A DNA stretch of 64,000 nucleotides from Oscillospiraceae bacterium (lineage in GTDB: Bacteria; Bacillota; Clostridia; Oscillospirales; Oscillospiraceae), in assembly GCA_017521485.1 (NCBI GenBank), contig JAFXCL010000045.1, positions 62,001 through 126,000 of the forward strand, in the 5' to 3' direction. Under the pieces are notes generated by a model. The model saw nothing but the letters and a program-made list of their open reading frames with translations. It did no database searches and was not told the origin of the DNA. This document shows, piece after piece, positions 8,209-16,050 of this stretch. A program made the translations under genes and the position numbers. How positions within the stretch are numbered: the first letter of the stretch is position 1; each line of letters starts with the position of its first letter.

Positions 8209-9125
8209 GCGTAATTGGTTTTGATACCAGCAATTACACCACATCCATTGCATATTTTGACGGTGTCAACGGCGAAAACCATTCTAAGCTCCTTCCTGTC
8301 AAGGAGGGCATGCTTGGTTTGCGCCAAAGCGATGCTGTATTTCATCACACTGCAAGCCTGCCGGAGCTTTCCGGCAGGCTATTTTCCCATATATCCGTTA
8401 ATGATATTACCGCTGTCGGTGTCAGCACCCGGCCAAGGGCAGTTGAAGGCAGCTATATGCCTTGCTTCTTAGTTGGATATTCCCACGCAAAACTCCTTGC
8501 AGAAGCCCTGCATGTGCCCTTGATTGAATGTTCCCATCAGCAGGGACATGTTGCAGCATCTCTATGGAGTGCGTCCAGAATGGAGCTGATGGAGCAGCCA
8601 CACCTGGCGTGGCACTTATCCGGCGGTACAACGGAGCTACTTTTGGTTGAGCCGGAAGGGCGAAGTGTCCGTTGTAGCAGAATCGGCGGCACTACAGATA
8701 TTTCAGCCGGACAGCTGATCGATCGTACCGGTCAGCTTCTGAATTTAACATTTCCGTCCGGAAAGAATTTGGATGTCTTAAGCAGGGAAGCCATAAGAGA
8801 TGATGTGTTTTCGGTAAAATGTAATAATATGGAATTTTCTCTTTCCGGCGTTCAAAATAAAGTACAGCAGTACCATACAGCCTATAACGAACCTGCTGAA
8901 ACAGCAGGCTTTGCGTTGCGCTGTGTATGTAACGGCATTATCCGGGCAACAAAGCAGGCGATGCAGGCTTATCCTGGACTGCCGGTTGTCTTTTCCGGTG
9001 GCGTTGCCTCCAATTCAATGCTCAGAAAACTCTGCGCGCCCTTTGATCCGGTGTTCGCGCAGCCTCAGTATTCTACCGATAATGCGTTAGGTGTAGCAGT
9101 GCTTGCCTATCGCGCACAGGAGTAA
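8205..9125 (+). CDS. TsaD/Kae1-like paralog (O-sialoglycoprotein endopeptidase family)
   Basis: A 306-aa protein with the ASKHA fold of the Kae1/TsaD family: an N-terminal GFDTSNYTTS phosphate-binding loop, a histidine pair in SHQQGHVAA matching the metal-binding H-x3-H region of TsaD, and a C-terminal VFSGGVASNSMLR motif. It is shorter than bona fide TsaD (about 340 aa), and in clostridia this shorter paralog typically sits between nusB and xseA. The t6A-modification enzyme itself is probably encoded elsewhere. It overlaps nusB by four bases and is followed by xseA after a few bases. The molecular function of this paralog is uncertain. Confidence 0.7.
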   Translation: MSVIGFDTSNYTTSIAYFDGVNGENHSKLLPVKEGMLGLRQSDAVFHHTASLPELSGRLFSHISVNDITAVGVSTRPRAVEGSYMPCFLVGYSHAKLLAEALHVPLIECSHQQGHVAASLWSASRMELMEQPHLAWHLSGGTTELLLVEPEGRSVRCSRIGGTTDISAGQLIDRTGQLLNLTFPSGKNLDVLSREAIRDDVFSVKCNNMEFSLSGVQNKVQQYHTAYNEPAETAGFALRCVCNGIIRATKQAMQAYPGLPVVFSGGVASNSMLRKLCAPFDPVFAQPQYSTDNALGVAVLAYRAQE

Positions 9126-9129
9126 ACGA

Positions 9130-10341
9130 ATGATGCAGAACACACTATCCATTACACAGGTAAATGAATATATTCGTGCAATGATGGACAGTGACCGTCT
9201 GCTGGCAAATATTGCTGTCCGGGGTGAAATCAGTAATTATAAGGTTTATCCCTCCGGTCATCATTACTTTACCTTAAAAGATGCAGAAGGAGCATTAAAG
9301 TGCGTAATGTTTCGAGGCAGCGCAGCACGGCTGAAATTCCGCCCCGATAACGGTATGCAGGTGATCGCCATAGGCAGGATCAGCGTATATCCAAGAGACG
9401 GCACTTATCAACTGTACTGTAACGCTTTGTCTTTGGACGGTGTCGGCGATTTATATGCTGCCTTTGAGCAATTAAAAGCAAAGCTGGCAGCCCAGGGACT
9501 GTTTGATCCTGCCCATAAGAAGCAATTACCGAAGTTTCCGAAGGTCGTTGGAATCGTAACCAGCTCCGCAGGCGCAGCGGTCCATGATATGCTTCGTATT
9601 CTCCGCAAGCGCTATCCGCTGACGAAAGTCCGTTTGCTGCCCGTGCGTGTTCAGGGCGCGGAAGCACCGGCTGAAATCGCCGCAGCGATCCGATACGCTA
9701 ACCACCACAAACTGGCGGATCTTCTCATTGTAGGGCGGGGTGGAGGCTCTATTGAGGATCTTTGGGCATTTAATGACGAAATCGTCGCTCGTGCGATCTA
9801 CGACTCCGAAATTCCGATTATTTCCGCAGTTGGTCACGAACCGGATGTTACGATCTCTGATTTTGTAGCAGATCTCCGAGCGGCAACCCCATCTAATGCC
9901 GCAGAACTGGCTGTACCCGATCAGGAAGCTTTGCAGCAAAGCTTGGACAATGCGCTGTCTGCTATCTCAACCGCCCTGGGAAGACAACTGAAAAATGCAC
10001 GCAAACAGCTTCAGATCCTTTCATCCAGCCCGGCGCTCCAAGGACCGACAGTCTATTTAAATCAGCGCCGCAAGGATATGAATTTGCTGAGAAACCAATT
10101 GATCGCAGCACAAACCAGTATCATCAGTAAGGAAAGACAGCGCTATCTCACATATACTGCAAAACTAGATGCAATGAGCCCGCTTAAAGTCTTGTCCAGG
10201 GGTTATGCTATGACCCAAAATGCGGGTAGGGAAGTGGTAAGGTCTGTCAGGCAGGTCGCCCCCGGAGATACTATTTCTGTCCGGCTTAGTGACGGCAAGC
10301 TGACTGCATCTGTTACCCATATTCAGGAGGATATTCTATGA
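9130..10341 (+). CDS. xseA: Exodeoxyribonuclease VII large subunit
   Basis: A 403-aa XseA. It has an N-terminal OB-fold (ISNYKVYPSGHHYFTLKD), a catalytic domain with GIVTSSAGAAVHDMLR and GRGGGSIEDLW, and a C-terminal coiled region ending in LSRGYAM. With XseB it degrades single-stranded DNA from both ends. The start at ATG 9130 has AGGAG 7 bases upstream; a frame opening at 9103 is inside the previous gene. It overlaps xseB by four bases. Confidence 0.95.
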   Translation: MMQNTLSITQVNEYIRAMMDSDRLLANIAVRGEISNYKVYPSGHHYFTLKDAEGALKCVMFRGSAARLKFRPDNGMQVIAIGRISVYPRDGTYQLYCNALSLDGVGDLYAAFEQLKAKLAAQGLFDPAHKKQLPKFPKVVGIVTSSAGAAVHDMLRILRKRYPLTKVRLLPVRVQGAEAPAEIAAAIRYANHHKLADLLIVGRGGGSIEDLWAFNDEIVARAIYDSEIPIISAVGHEPDVTISDFVADLRAATPSNAAELAVPDQEALQQSLDNALSAISTALGRQLKNARKQLQILSSSPALQGPTVYLNQRRKDMNLLRNQLIAAQTSIISKERQRYLTYTAKLDAMSPLKVLSRGYAMTQNAGREVVRSVRQVAPGDTISVRLSDGKLTASVTHIQEDIL

Positions 10342-10577
10342 GTCAGAAAAATCAAACCTTCGAAGAAAAAATCGAGCGCCTTTCGCAGATCGTCCGTTCT
10401 ATGGAGCGGGGTGATGTAGCCCTGGAGGAATCTCTGAAGCTATTTCAGGAGGGCACAGAGCTTGTAAGAAGCTGCGGAAAGCTTTTAGATGAAGCAGAAC
10501 TTCAGGTAAGCAAAATCAGCACAGCGGCAGACGGAAGCCCTGTGGAGGAGGATTTTACAGATGAGCCTGTCCTTTGA
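10338..10577 (+). CDS. xseB: Exodeoxyribonuclease VII small subunit
   Basis: A 79-aa XseB with the typical FEEKIERLSQIVRSMERGD start and the ALEESLKLFQEG motif. It forms the helical cap of the ExoVII complex with XseA. It overlaps xseA at its 5' end by four bases and ispA at its 3' end by 17 bases, so the three genes form one translational unit. Confidence 0.94.
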   Translation: MSQKNQTFEEKIERLSQIVRSMERGDVALEESLKLFQEGTELVRSCGKLLDEAELQVSKISTAADGSPVEEDFTDEPVL

Positions 10578-11439
10578 TGACCGTATTCGAGAGTATTCCG
10601 AATATATTGAGCAATATCTGGATGAACAATGCTTCCGGTATGATACTCAGCCGCAAAAGGATCTGTTTTCTGCCATGCGTTACAGTCTGCTTGCAGGTGG
10701 TAAGCGGATTCGTCCGATTCTGACTCTTGATTTTTGCAGAATGTGCGGTGGCAATTGGAAAGATGCGATTTCTTTTGCTGCTGCTACGGAAATGATTCAT
10801 ACATACAGCCTGATCCACGACGATCTGCCCTGTATGGATAACGATGATTTTCGCCGAGGTAAGCCTACAAACCATAAAGTCTACGGTGAAGCGATCGCTG
10901 TGCTTGCGGGAGATGCGCTGTTGACCGCTGCATTTTCTTATCTGGCAGCTGCTCCTTATTGTGCAGACATTCGGATTCGCGCAGTTGAAATTTTGTCAAA
11001 CTGCGCCGGCCAGTTAGGTATGGTTGGCGGACAGGTGCTGGATATGCAAAGTGAACAGCGGCAGTGCAGCCGGCAGGAGGTTTTGGACATACAAAGCCGT
11101 AAAACCGGTGCACTGATCCGTGCCGCTTGTATGCTTGGCGTTGTTGCAGCTGGTGGCAGTGAAGAACAGATTTCTGCAGCATCTGAATTTGCGTCCCATC
11201 TTGGTCTGGCTTTTCAGATCCGCGACGATATGCTTGATGTGATTGGCGACGCACAAAAGCTAGGCAAAGCAGTAGGTGTTGACGATCATAAAAACACCTT
11301 TGTTCAGCTTTATGGAATTGAGGCGTGTGATCAGATGGTAAAAGATCATACGCAAACCGCTGTAAACGCACTCTCTGTTTTTGACAGTACAGAATTTTTG
11401 ACAGAGCTTGCATACAGCCTTACAGGCAGAACGGTATAA
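10561..11439 (+). CDS. ispA: Polyprenyl (farnesyl/geranyl) diphosphate synthase
   Basis: A 292-aa isoprenoid synthase condensing IPP with allylic diphosphates to supply undecaprenyl and quinone precursors. It shows GGKRIRPIL (IPP binding), the first aspartate-rich motif DDLPCMDNDD and a second aspartate motif around QIRDDMLD. The position after xseB is the usual ispA locus, although dxs, its frequent downstream neighbour, is absent; a convergent cotJC gene follows instead. The start overlaps the 3' end of xseB. Confidence 0.93.
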   Translation: MSLSFDDRIREYSEYIEQYLDEQCFRYDTQPQKDLFSAMRYSLLAGGKRIRPILTLDFCRMCGGNWKDAISFAAATEMIHTYSLIHDDLPCMDNDDFRRGKPTNHKVYGEAIAVLAGDALLTAAFSYLAAAPYCADIRIRAVEILSNCAGQLGMVGGQVLDMQSEQRQCSRQEVLDIQSRKTGALIRAACMLGVVAAGGSEEQISAASEFASHLGLAFQIRDDMLDVIGDAQKLGKAVGVDDHKNTFVQLYGIEACDQMVKDHTQTAVNALSVFDSTEFLTELAYSLTGRTV

Positions 11440-11452
11440 TATATTTCCCGGG

Positions 11453-11487
11453 AAAAATCAGGCTGGCACTCATATCGAGCGCCAGCC
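11453..11487 (-). terminator. Terminator of the cotJ operon
   Basis: An 11-bp stem (11461-11471 with 11477-11487, one G-U pair) is followed on the minus strand by TGATTTTT. It lies between the convergent cotJC and ispA genes. Confidence 0.8.
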
Positions 11488-11494
11488 ATCAATT

Positions 11495-12091
11495 TTACAT
11501 ATCCTTAGCAGGATTCATATAATAAACGTTCTTTTGATTAAGCTTTTCCCGCAGAAGCTGCATCGCTTCACCAAACCGCTGGAAGTGAACTACTTCCCGC
11601 TGACGCAGGAACTTAATAACATTGTTTACATCCGGATCGTCACTAAGGCGCAGGATGTTGTCATAGGTTACCCGTGCCTTTTGCTCTGCAGCCAGATCCT
11701 CTGTCAGGTCAGCAATGGGATCGCCCTTAACGGCAATGGTTGCAGCCGTCCAGGGATAACCGGATGCGGCTGTGGGATAGACGCCAACTGTATGATCCAC
11801 AAAATAGGGTGCAAACTCTGTACCCTCAATTTGGGAATCCTTCAGATTTCTGGTAAGCTGGTGGACCAGTGCGCCAACCATCTCCAGGTGGCCCAGTTCC
11901 TCTGTTCCGATATCCGTCAGCAAGCCCTTGAGTTCATCAAAGGGCATAGAATATCGCTGGGAAAGATAACGCAGGGATGCACCAAGCTCACCGTCCGGTC
12001 CGCCATATTGTGAAATGATGATAGATGCCAGTTTTGGATTGGGGCGTGCAACCTTCACGGGATATTGCAGTTTTTTATCATAAATAAACAT
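11495..12091 (-). CDS. cotJC: Spore coat protein CotJC (manganese-catalase-like)
   Basis: A 198-aa member of the CotJC/manganese-catalase family with ferritin-like helices. It carries GPDGELGASLRYLSQRY and the metal-ligand segment GTEELGHLEMVGALV (E-x2-H type) typical of di-manganese catalases. CotJC is deposited in the spore coat. The start is ATG 12091 behind GGGAGGT; an upstream extension to 12130 is only the end of the preceding gene's region. It follows the cotJAB fusion gene with a 2-base gap, so the two are co-transcribed. Confidence 0.92.
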   Translation of the reverse strand: MFIYDKKLQYPVKVARPNPKLASIIISQYGGPDGELGASLRYLSQRYSMPFDELKGLLTDIGTEELGHLEMVGALVHQLTRNLKDSQIEGTEFAPYFVDHTVGVYPTAASGYPWTAATIAVKGDPIADLTEDLAAEQKARVTYDNILRLSDDPDVNNVIKFLRQREVVHFQRFGEAMQLLREKLNQKNVYYMNPAKDM

Positions 12092-12093
12092 AA

Positions 12094-12534
12094 TTATACC
12101 TCCCGATTTGCTGCGTATTCCCAGGGCCACGGATCATCCAGCCACCGGTACGGTCCGTCTAGGTGGGACATATGGTTAAGAGGTCCGTATTCCTTTTCGT
12201 AGACCTCGCGGCCTTTCTTATACATTTTTTGCAGATTGCGGTACAAATCAAGGGCTTCCTGGTCGTCGCTATGGGTGTCCAGATACAATGCCAGTTCCTG
12301 AATCCCAAAATTTAAGCATTGCAGCTCAGTTAATGGGGTTACCGGTTGCTCTTCCTTATTCACCATTCCCATAAAAGGAAGATCAAGACCGGGAAACAAT
12401 GTGCCGCGGACCAATGCCGTCCGGGGTTCATACCTGGGTGGGCACTCCAATTGGAAGGGAACATAGGGATTTGCAAGAGGTGCCATTGCCGGCAAGCGAC
12501 CTTCTTTTCCGCTGTGATCGGAATTTCGTTGCAA
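12094..12534 (-). CDS. cotJAB: Fused CotJA-CotJB spore coat protein
   Basis: A 146-aa reading frame that joins two normally separate coat proteins. Residues about 1-58 are CotJA-like (NPYVPFQLECPPRYEPRTAL followed by RGTLFPGLDLPFMG). Residues about 65-146 are CotJB-like (LNFGIQELALYLDTH, DDQEALDLYRNLQ, EYGPLNHMS and the aromatic YRWLDDPWPWEYA end). The start is TTG at 12534, fixed by AGGAGG 8 bases upstream; the next ATG would cut off only 16 residues. No stop codon or ribosome site separates the halves. The fusion is followed directly by cotJC. Confidence 0.85.
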   Translation of the reverse strand: MQRNSDHSGKEGRLPAMAPLANPYVPFQLECPPRYEPRTALVRGTLFPGLDLPFMGMVNKEEQPVTPLTELQCLNFGIQELALYLDTHSDDQEALDLYRNLQKMYKKGREVYEKEYGPLNHMSHLDGPYRWLDDPWPWEYAANREV

Positions 12535-12655
12535 GACAAATTCCTCCTATCAATAATAAAGTCGAAACTGTCGTTTCAGGTCATACTATGCTGTAATATG
12601 CACATTGGTTCATTGCTTTCTTTACTGGATCATATAGTGTATCGAGGTGTTGTCC

Positions 12656-13366
12656 GTGAAGAAAATCAAAGGCTTGTTTCCTGTTTATTTTATTGTAATA
12701 ATCGGCTTGTTGCTTTCAGCGATTTACGGAAGCTACGCAGCAACTGTAATTTCTGAAAATGCACCGGTAAAAAACAGAAAATGTATCGTAATCGATGCAG
12801 GACACGGCGGCGTTGACGGTGGCGCTGTTTCCTGCACCGGTGTTTTGGAAAGTCAGGTCAATCTAGAAATCGCATTAAAACTAAATGATTTGTGCCATTT
12901 ATTAGGACTTGACACAAAAATGATCCGCACAACCGATTGCTCGATCCATACACAGGGCAGCAGCATTGCAGCAAAAAAAGTATCCGATCTGAAAGAACGC
13001 GTTCGGATCACAAATGAAACAGAAAATGCAGTAATTGTAAGCATCCATCAAAACAAGTATGTTCAAAGCCAATACAGCGGTGCGCAGGTCTTTTACGCCC
13101 CTACAGAGGGCAGCAGTATCCTTGCAAAATCCATTCAGGACACATATCTACGCTGTTTAAATTCTGGTAGTAACCGAAAAATAAAAAAAGCCGACGGTGT
13201 GTATTTAATGCAGCACATTACCTGTCCCGGCGTTCTGGTGGAATGCGGTTTTCTATCAAATCCGGAAGAGGAGGCGAGATTGCGAAATAAGTCCTATCAG
13301 CAAAAGCTTTGCTGTGTTATAGCATCCGCCTGCAGTGGTTACTTAAACGCAGAACCCACTGCTTGA
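12656..13366 (+). CDS. cwlD: N-acetylmuramoyl-L-alanine amidase CwlD
   Basis: A 236-aa zinc amidase of the Amidase_3 family. It has an N-terminal membrane anchor/signal (YFIVIIGLLLSAIYG), then VIDAGHGGVDGG with the first zinc ligand, SIHQN and a C-terminal VLVECGFLSNPEEE with the catalytic glutamate. CwlD generates muramic-delta-lactam in the spore cortex, and the size fits CwlD. The start is taken as GTG 12656, 8 bases after GAGG; GTG 12647 and TTG 12650 are alternatives. It is divergent from the cotJ genes; a near-palindromic CATACTATG at about 12584 could serve sporulation promoters on both strands. Confidence 0.88.
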   Translation: MKKIKGLFPVYFIVIIGLLLSAIYGSYAATVISENAPVKNRKCIVIDAGHGGVDGGAVSCTGVLESQVNLEIALKLNDLCHLLGLDTKMIRTTDCSIHTQGSSIAAKKVSDLKERVRITNETENAVIVSIHQNKYVQSQYSGAQVFYAPTEGSSILAKSIQDTYLRCLNSGSNRKIKKADGVYLMQHITCPGVLVECGFLSNPEEEARLRNKSYQQKLCCVIASACSGYLNAEPTA

Positions 13367-13391
13367 CCGCAGATAAATTGGCTGTTATAAT
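13363..13391 (+). promoter_or_regulatory. Sigma-A-type promoter of radA
   Basis: TTGACC (13363-13368), a 17-bp spacer and a perfect TATAAT (13386-13391). The -35 overlaps the cwlD stop codon, so radA has its own vegetative promoter. Confidence 0.8.
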
Positions 13392-13420
13392 TGGTACATA
13401 GAGAAAAGGAGCCGATGCTT

Positions 13421-14782
13421 ATGGCAAAGATAAAAAGTGTCTTTTATTGTACTGCTTGCGGAGGGGAAACTGCAAAATGGCAAGGAAGATGTCCTGCATG
13501 CGGTGCATGGAATACCATTGAGGAACATATTGAAAAGCCCATGCCTGCCGGTAGAGTAAAATCTGCTCCGGTTGGTATGAGCCGCAGTGCACAACGCCTG
13601 TCTCAGGTAAGTACTGACCGCGAGATCCGTTTTTCCACCGGTATCGGTGAACTTGACCGGGTTTTAGGCGGCGGTGCTGTTGCCGGATCGCTGGTCCTGG
13701 TGGGCGGTGCGCCCGGTATTGGTAAGTCCACATTGTTGCTTCAAATTTGTAATAGCCTGAGTACCGGACGAAAGGTTCTTTACGTTTCCGGCGAAGAAAG
13801 TGAAAAGCAGCTGAAGCTGCGAGCTGAAAGAGTTGGCGTTCAGCCGGAAGAACTGTTTATCCTTTCTGAAACCCGCCTTTCTGATATTATGGAGGCGATA
13901 GAGGAAGTACAGCCGGATGTTTTGATTGCCGACTCTATCCAAACCCTTTATAACGAGCTTAACGAAGCCACTCCCGGCAGTGTCTCTCAGGTGAAGGACT
14001 GTACCATGACACTGATGCAGCTTTCCAAATCCCAGGGAATCACTGTATTTGTTGTTGGACATATCAATAAAGACGGCGCAATCGCCGGTCCGAAGGTCCT
14101 TGAGCATATGGTTGACTGCGTTTTGTACTTTGAAGGTGACCCAAATTCTGCTTATCGGCTTTTACGGGCAGCGAAAAACCGTTTTGGTTCCACCAATGAG
14201 ATCGGTGTATTTGAAATGGGAGATTGTGGCTTAATAGAAGTACCGAACCCTTCCCAAATGCTGCTGGACGGACGCCCCGAAGGTGCTTCCGGAACTTGTG
14301 TTGCCTGCGTTATGGAAGGTACGCGTCCGGTTCTGGCTGAGGTACAGGCACTTGTTTCAAAGACTACCTTTAATGTACCAAGGCGAACTGCTGATGGCTT
14401 TGATTTTAACCGCGCCGCACTGCTTCTTGCAGTTGCAGAAAAACGAGGCGGTATGAAGCTGAATGTATTCGATGCCTATATTAATGTAATCGGCGGTTTA
14501 AGACTGGATGAGCCCGGAGCAGATCTGCCTGTGGTGCTGGCTGTTGCATCTTCATACCGGGATCAGGTGATCGATCACGAACTTGTTGCCATTGGAGAAA
14601 TCGGTTTAACAGGGGAGATCCGGTCGGTATCTCATATTAACCAAAGACTTGCAGAAGTTGCAAGACTTGGGTTTAAGAAGTGCATAATACCGAAAAATAC
14701 CTCTGAAAAGTTAGAAATTCCCGAAGGTTTGACCGTTTATCGGGTCAAAAACCTCCGGGAAGCGATTGAAATGGCAATGTAA
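13421..14782 (+). CDS. radA: DNA repair protein RadA
   Basis: A 453-aa RadA/Sms. It has an N-terminal four-cysteine zinc finger (YCTACGGETAKWQGRCPACG), a RecA-like ATPase with Walker A GGAPGIGKST, the family signature KNRFGSTNEIG and a C-terminal Lon-protease-like domain (GEIGLTGEIRSV). RadA is a DnaB-type branch-migration helicase in recombination. The start at ATG 13421 lies 9 bases behind AAGGAG; ATG 13415 is too close to it. It is convergent with the downstream recombinase gene. Confidence 0.95.
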   Translation: MAKIKSVFYCTACGGETAKWQGRCPACGAWNTIEEHIEKPMPAGRVKSAPVGMSRSAQRLSQVSTDREIRFSTGIGELDRVLGGGAVAGSLVLVGGAPGIGKSTLLLQICNSLSTGRKVLYVSGEESEKQLKLRAERVGVQPEELFILSETRLSDIMEAIEEVQPDVLIADSIQTLYNELNEATPGSVSQVKDCTMTLMQLSKSQGITVFVVGHINKDGAIAGPKVLEHMVDCVLYFEGDPNSAYRLLRAAKNRFGSTNEIGVFEMGDCGLIEVPNPSQMLLDGRPEGASGTCVACVMEGTRPVLAEVQALVSKTTFNVPRRTADGFDFNRAALLLAVAEKRGGMKLNVFDAYINVIGGLRLDEPGADLPVVLAVASSYRDQVIDHELVAIGEIGLTGEIRSVSHINQRLAEVARLGFKKCIIPKNTSEKLEIPEGLTVYRVKNLREAIEMAM

Positions 14783-14799
14783 AAGGGGAGAGGGGAGCC

Positions 14800-15804
14800 T
14801 CATTCTTCTTCTGCAAAGTCCAGTCTGGCAATGGGGTTGGCTTCTGCTGCAATTTTAAGCTCAGTGTTCTCAATATGAGTGTAAATTTGGGTAGTATTCA
14901 GGTTTTCGTGGCCTAAAACTTCCTGAACTGTCTTAACATCAACGCCGCCGGACAGCATCATCGTTGCTGCAGTATGGCGTAGCTTATGGGCAGAAAACTG
15001 TGTAGAATCCAGTCCAGCTTGTAAAAGTGCCTTTTTTACCAATCGATGAACGGCAGTCACACTAATTCGGTTTCCGTCACGGGATCCGAATAATGCACGA
15101 TTGTCAGACAGCACTTTTTTGTTGCGTTCGACAAGGTAGGCATCAATCGCTTTCCGGCAGGGGGTGCTGAAATAGACAATTCTTTCCTTGTTGCCTTTAC
15201 CGACAACACGCAGCCGATCTTCATACACATCGGAGAGATTTAAACCAACCAACTCACTGCGACGGATGCCACAGCTCAAGAAGATCATTAAAATAGCATA
15301 ATCCCGCGCTTTATTTGCGCCGCTGACAGACCGCAGTAAAGCCTCCGATTGCTCCATAGTTAAGTATTTTGGCAGGCTTTTACGCAGCTTTGGATACTCC
15401 AGATCTGCCACAGGATTTTCAGTCAATTGCTTTGTACGAACAGTTAAATACTTATAAAAGGATTTGAGTGCAGAGAGCTTTCTGGCACGCGCTGCAGGAG
15501 AGATTCCATAGTCCGGTGCGGCTGCATCCGGATTGGCTGTACGGTCGTTTGCCAGATAGGAAAGGAAATCAAAGATATCAGAAGTAGTAATGCTGCGAAT
15601 TAAATTAAGATCAACATCACGAATGTCTATGTCATCGAGATGTGTGTGAATGGGCATATCGGCGCGCATTAATTTAATGAAACGAAAGAACATTCGCAGA
15701 TCTAAATAGTATTCCGAAATAGTTCTGGGAGACTGACCTTTGATCGTTTCGTGGTAAGTGAGAAAATCCCGCAGAACAAGCGGGCAATCATGGTATCGCT
15801 GCAT
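14800..15804 (-). CDS. Xer-type tyrosine recombinase next to its putative site
   Basis: A 334-aa tyrosine recombinase with an N-terminal SAM-like core-binding domain (about 1-125) and a catalytic domain. The catalytic set is complete: R181 (CGIRRSEL), K203 region (GKGNKER), H273-x2-R276 (HKLRH), H299 (GHENL) and Y308. Start ATG 15804 is preceded by GGAGGC; an upstream extension to 15909 runs through the promoter and is rejected. Its -35 box lies inside the inverted repeat at 15858-15887, which suggests autoregulation and that the repeat is its recombination site, as in XerS/difSL. A second Xer gene is at 22062-22946. Whether it is the chromosomal XerC or a dedicated recombinase is open. Confidence 0.85.
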   Translation of the reverse strand: MQRYHDCPLVLRDFLTYHETIKGQSPRTISEYYLDLRMFFRFIKLMRADMPIHTHLDDIDIRDVDLNLIRSITTSDIFDFLSYLANDRTANPDAAAPDYGISPAARARKLSALKSFYKYLTVRTKQLTENPVADLEYPKLRKSLPKYLTMEQSEALLRSVSGANKARDYAILMIFLSCGIRRSELVGLNLSDVYEDRLRVVGKGNKERIVYFSTPCRKAIDAYLVERNKKVLSDNRALFGSRDGNRISVTAVHRLVKKALLQAGLDSTQFSAHKLRHTAATMMLSGGVDVKTVQEVLGHENLNTTQIYTHIENTELKIAAEANPIARLDFAEEE

Positions 15805-15835
15805 AAAATAGCCTCCAATCGCTTTTGTTTTCTTT

Positions 15836-15864
15836 ATTATAGCATAAATATTTGGTAAACGCAA
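15836..15864 (-). promoter_or_regulatory. Promoter of the Xer-type recombinase, overlapping the recombination site
   Basis: On the minus strand TTGCGT (15864-15859), 17 bp, then an extended TGCTATAAT ending at 15836. The -35 box is inside the left arm of the 15858-15887 inverted repeat. Confidence 0.7.
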
Positions 15865-15887
15865 CAAAATTTTTATTTTGTTGCGTT
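15858..15887. repeat. Left attachment-site candidate, dif-like inverted repeat
   Basis: AACGCAACAAAAT, a TTTT centre and ATTTTGTTGCGTT form a perfect palindrome with 13-bp arms. Read as a Xer site it is 11 bp + 6 bp (TTTTTA) + 11 bp = 28 bp, and the right arm TTTTGTTGCGT matches the E. coli XerD arm TTATGTTAAAT at 7 of 11 positions. Confidence 0.7.
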
Positions 15888-15909
15888 CATTGTCTTCAAA
15901 AGAAATCAC

Positions 15910-15975
15910 TGGCTGAGTTCAGCCAATGAACGCATACAGGCCTACTGGCCTACAAAATAATGGTTTTGTTTCGTT
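15910..15975. repeat. Cluster of small palindromes and a degenerate third site at the left element end
   Basis: The stretch contains TGGCTGA-gt-TCAGCCA (15910-15925), AGGCC-tact-GGCCT (15938-15951) and ACAAAAT-aatgg-TTTTGTTTCGTT (15952-15975). The last resembles the flanking recombination site. These could be accessory binding sites or part of a replication or assembly signal. Confidence 0.4.
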
Positions 15976-16014
15976 TGGCCTTCGCTGCTCCTCCTCTCCA
16001 GACCGGGCAAAAAC

Positions 16015-16043
16015 ATAGTACACTATGCTGCCCGGTTTGTCAA
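16015..16043 (-). promoter_or_regulatory. Outward-facing promoter at the left end of the element
   Basis: On the minus strand TTGACA (16043-16038), a 17-bp spacer and TACTAT (16020-16015) point out of the element toward the host xer gene. The spacer and -10 overlap a nested inverted repeat (ACCGGGCA and TGCCCGGT arms flanking CATAGT-ac-ACTATG). Confidence 0.65.
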
Positions 16044-16050
16044 CCGAAAT

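Noticed and set aside
11408..12013. 201-aa open frame antisense to cotJC
   Set aside because: The opposite strand encodes clear CotJC with a good start, and this frame crosses the cotJ terminator.
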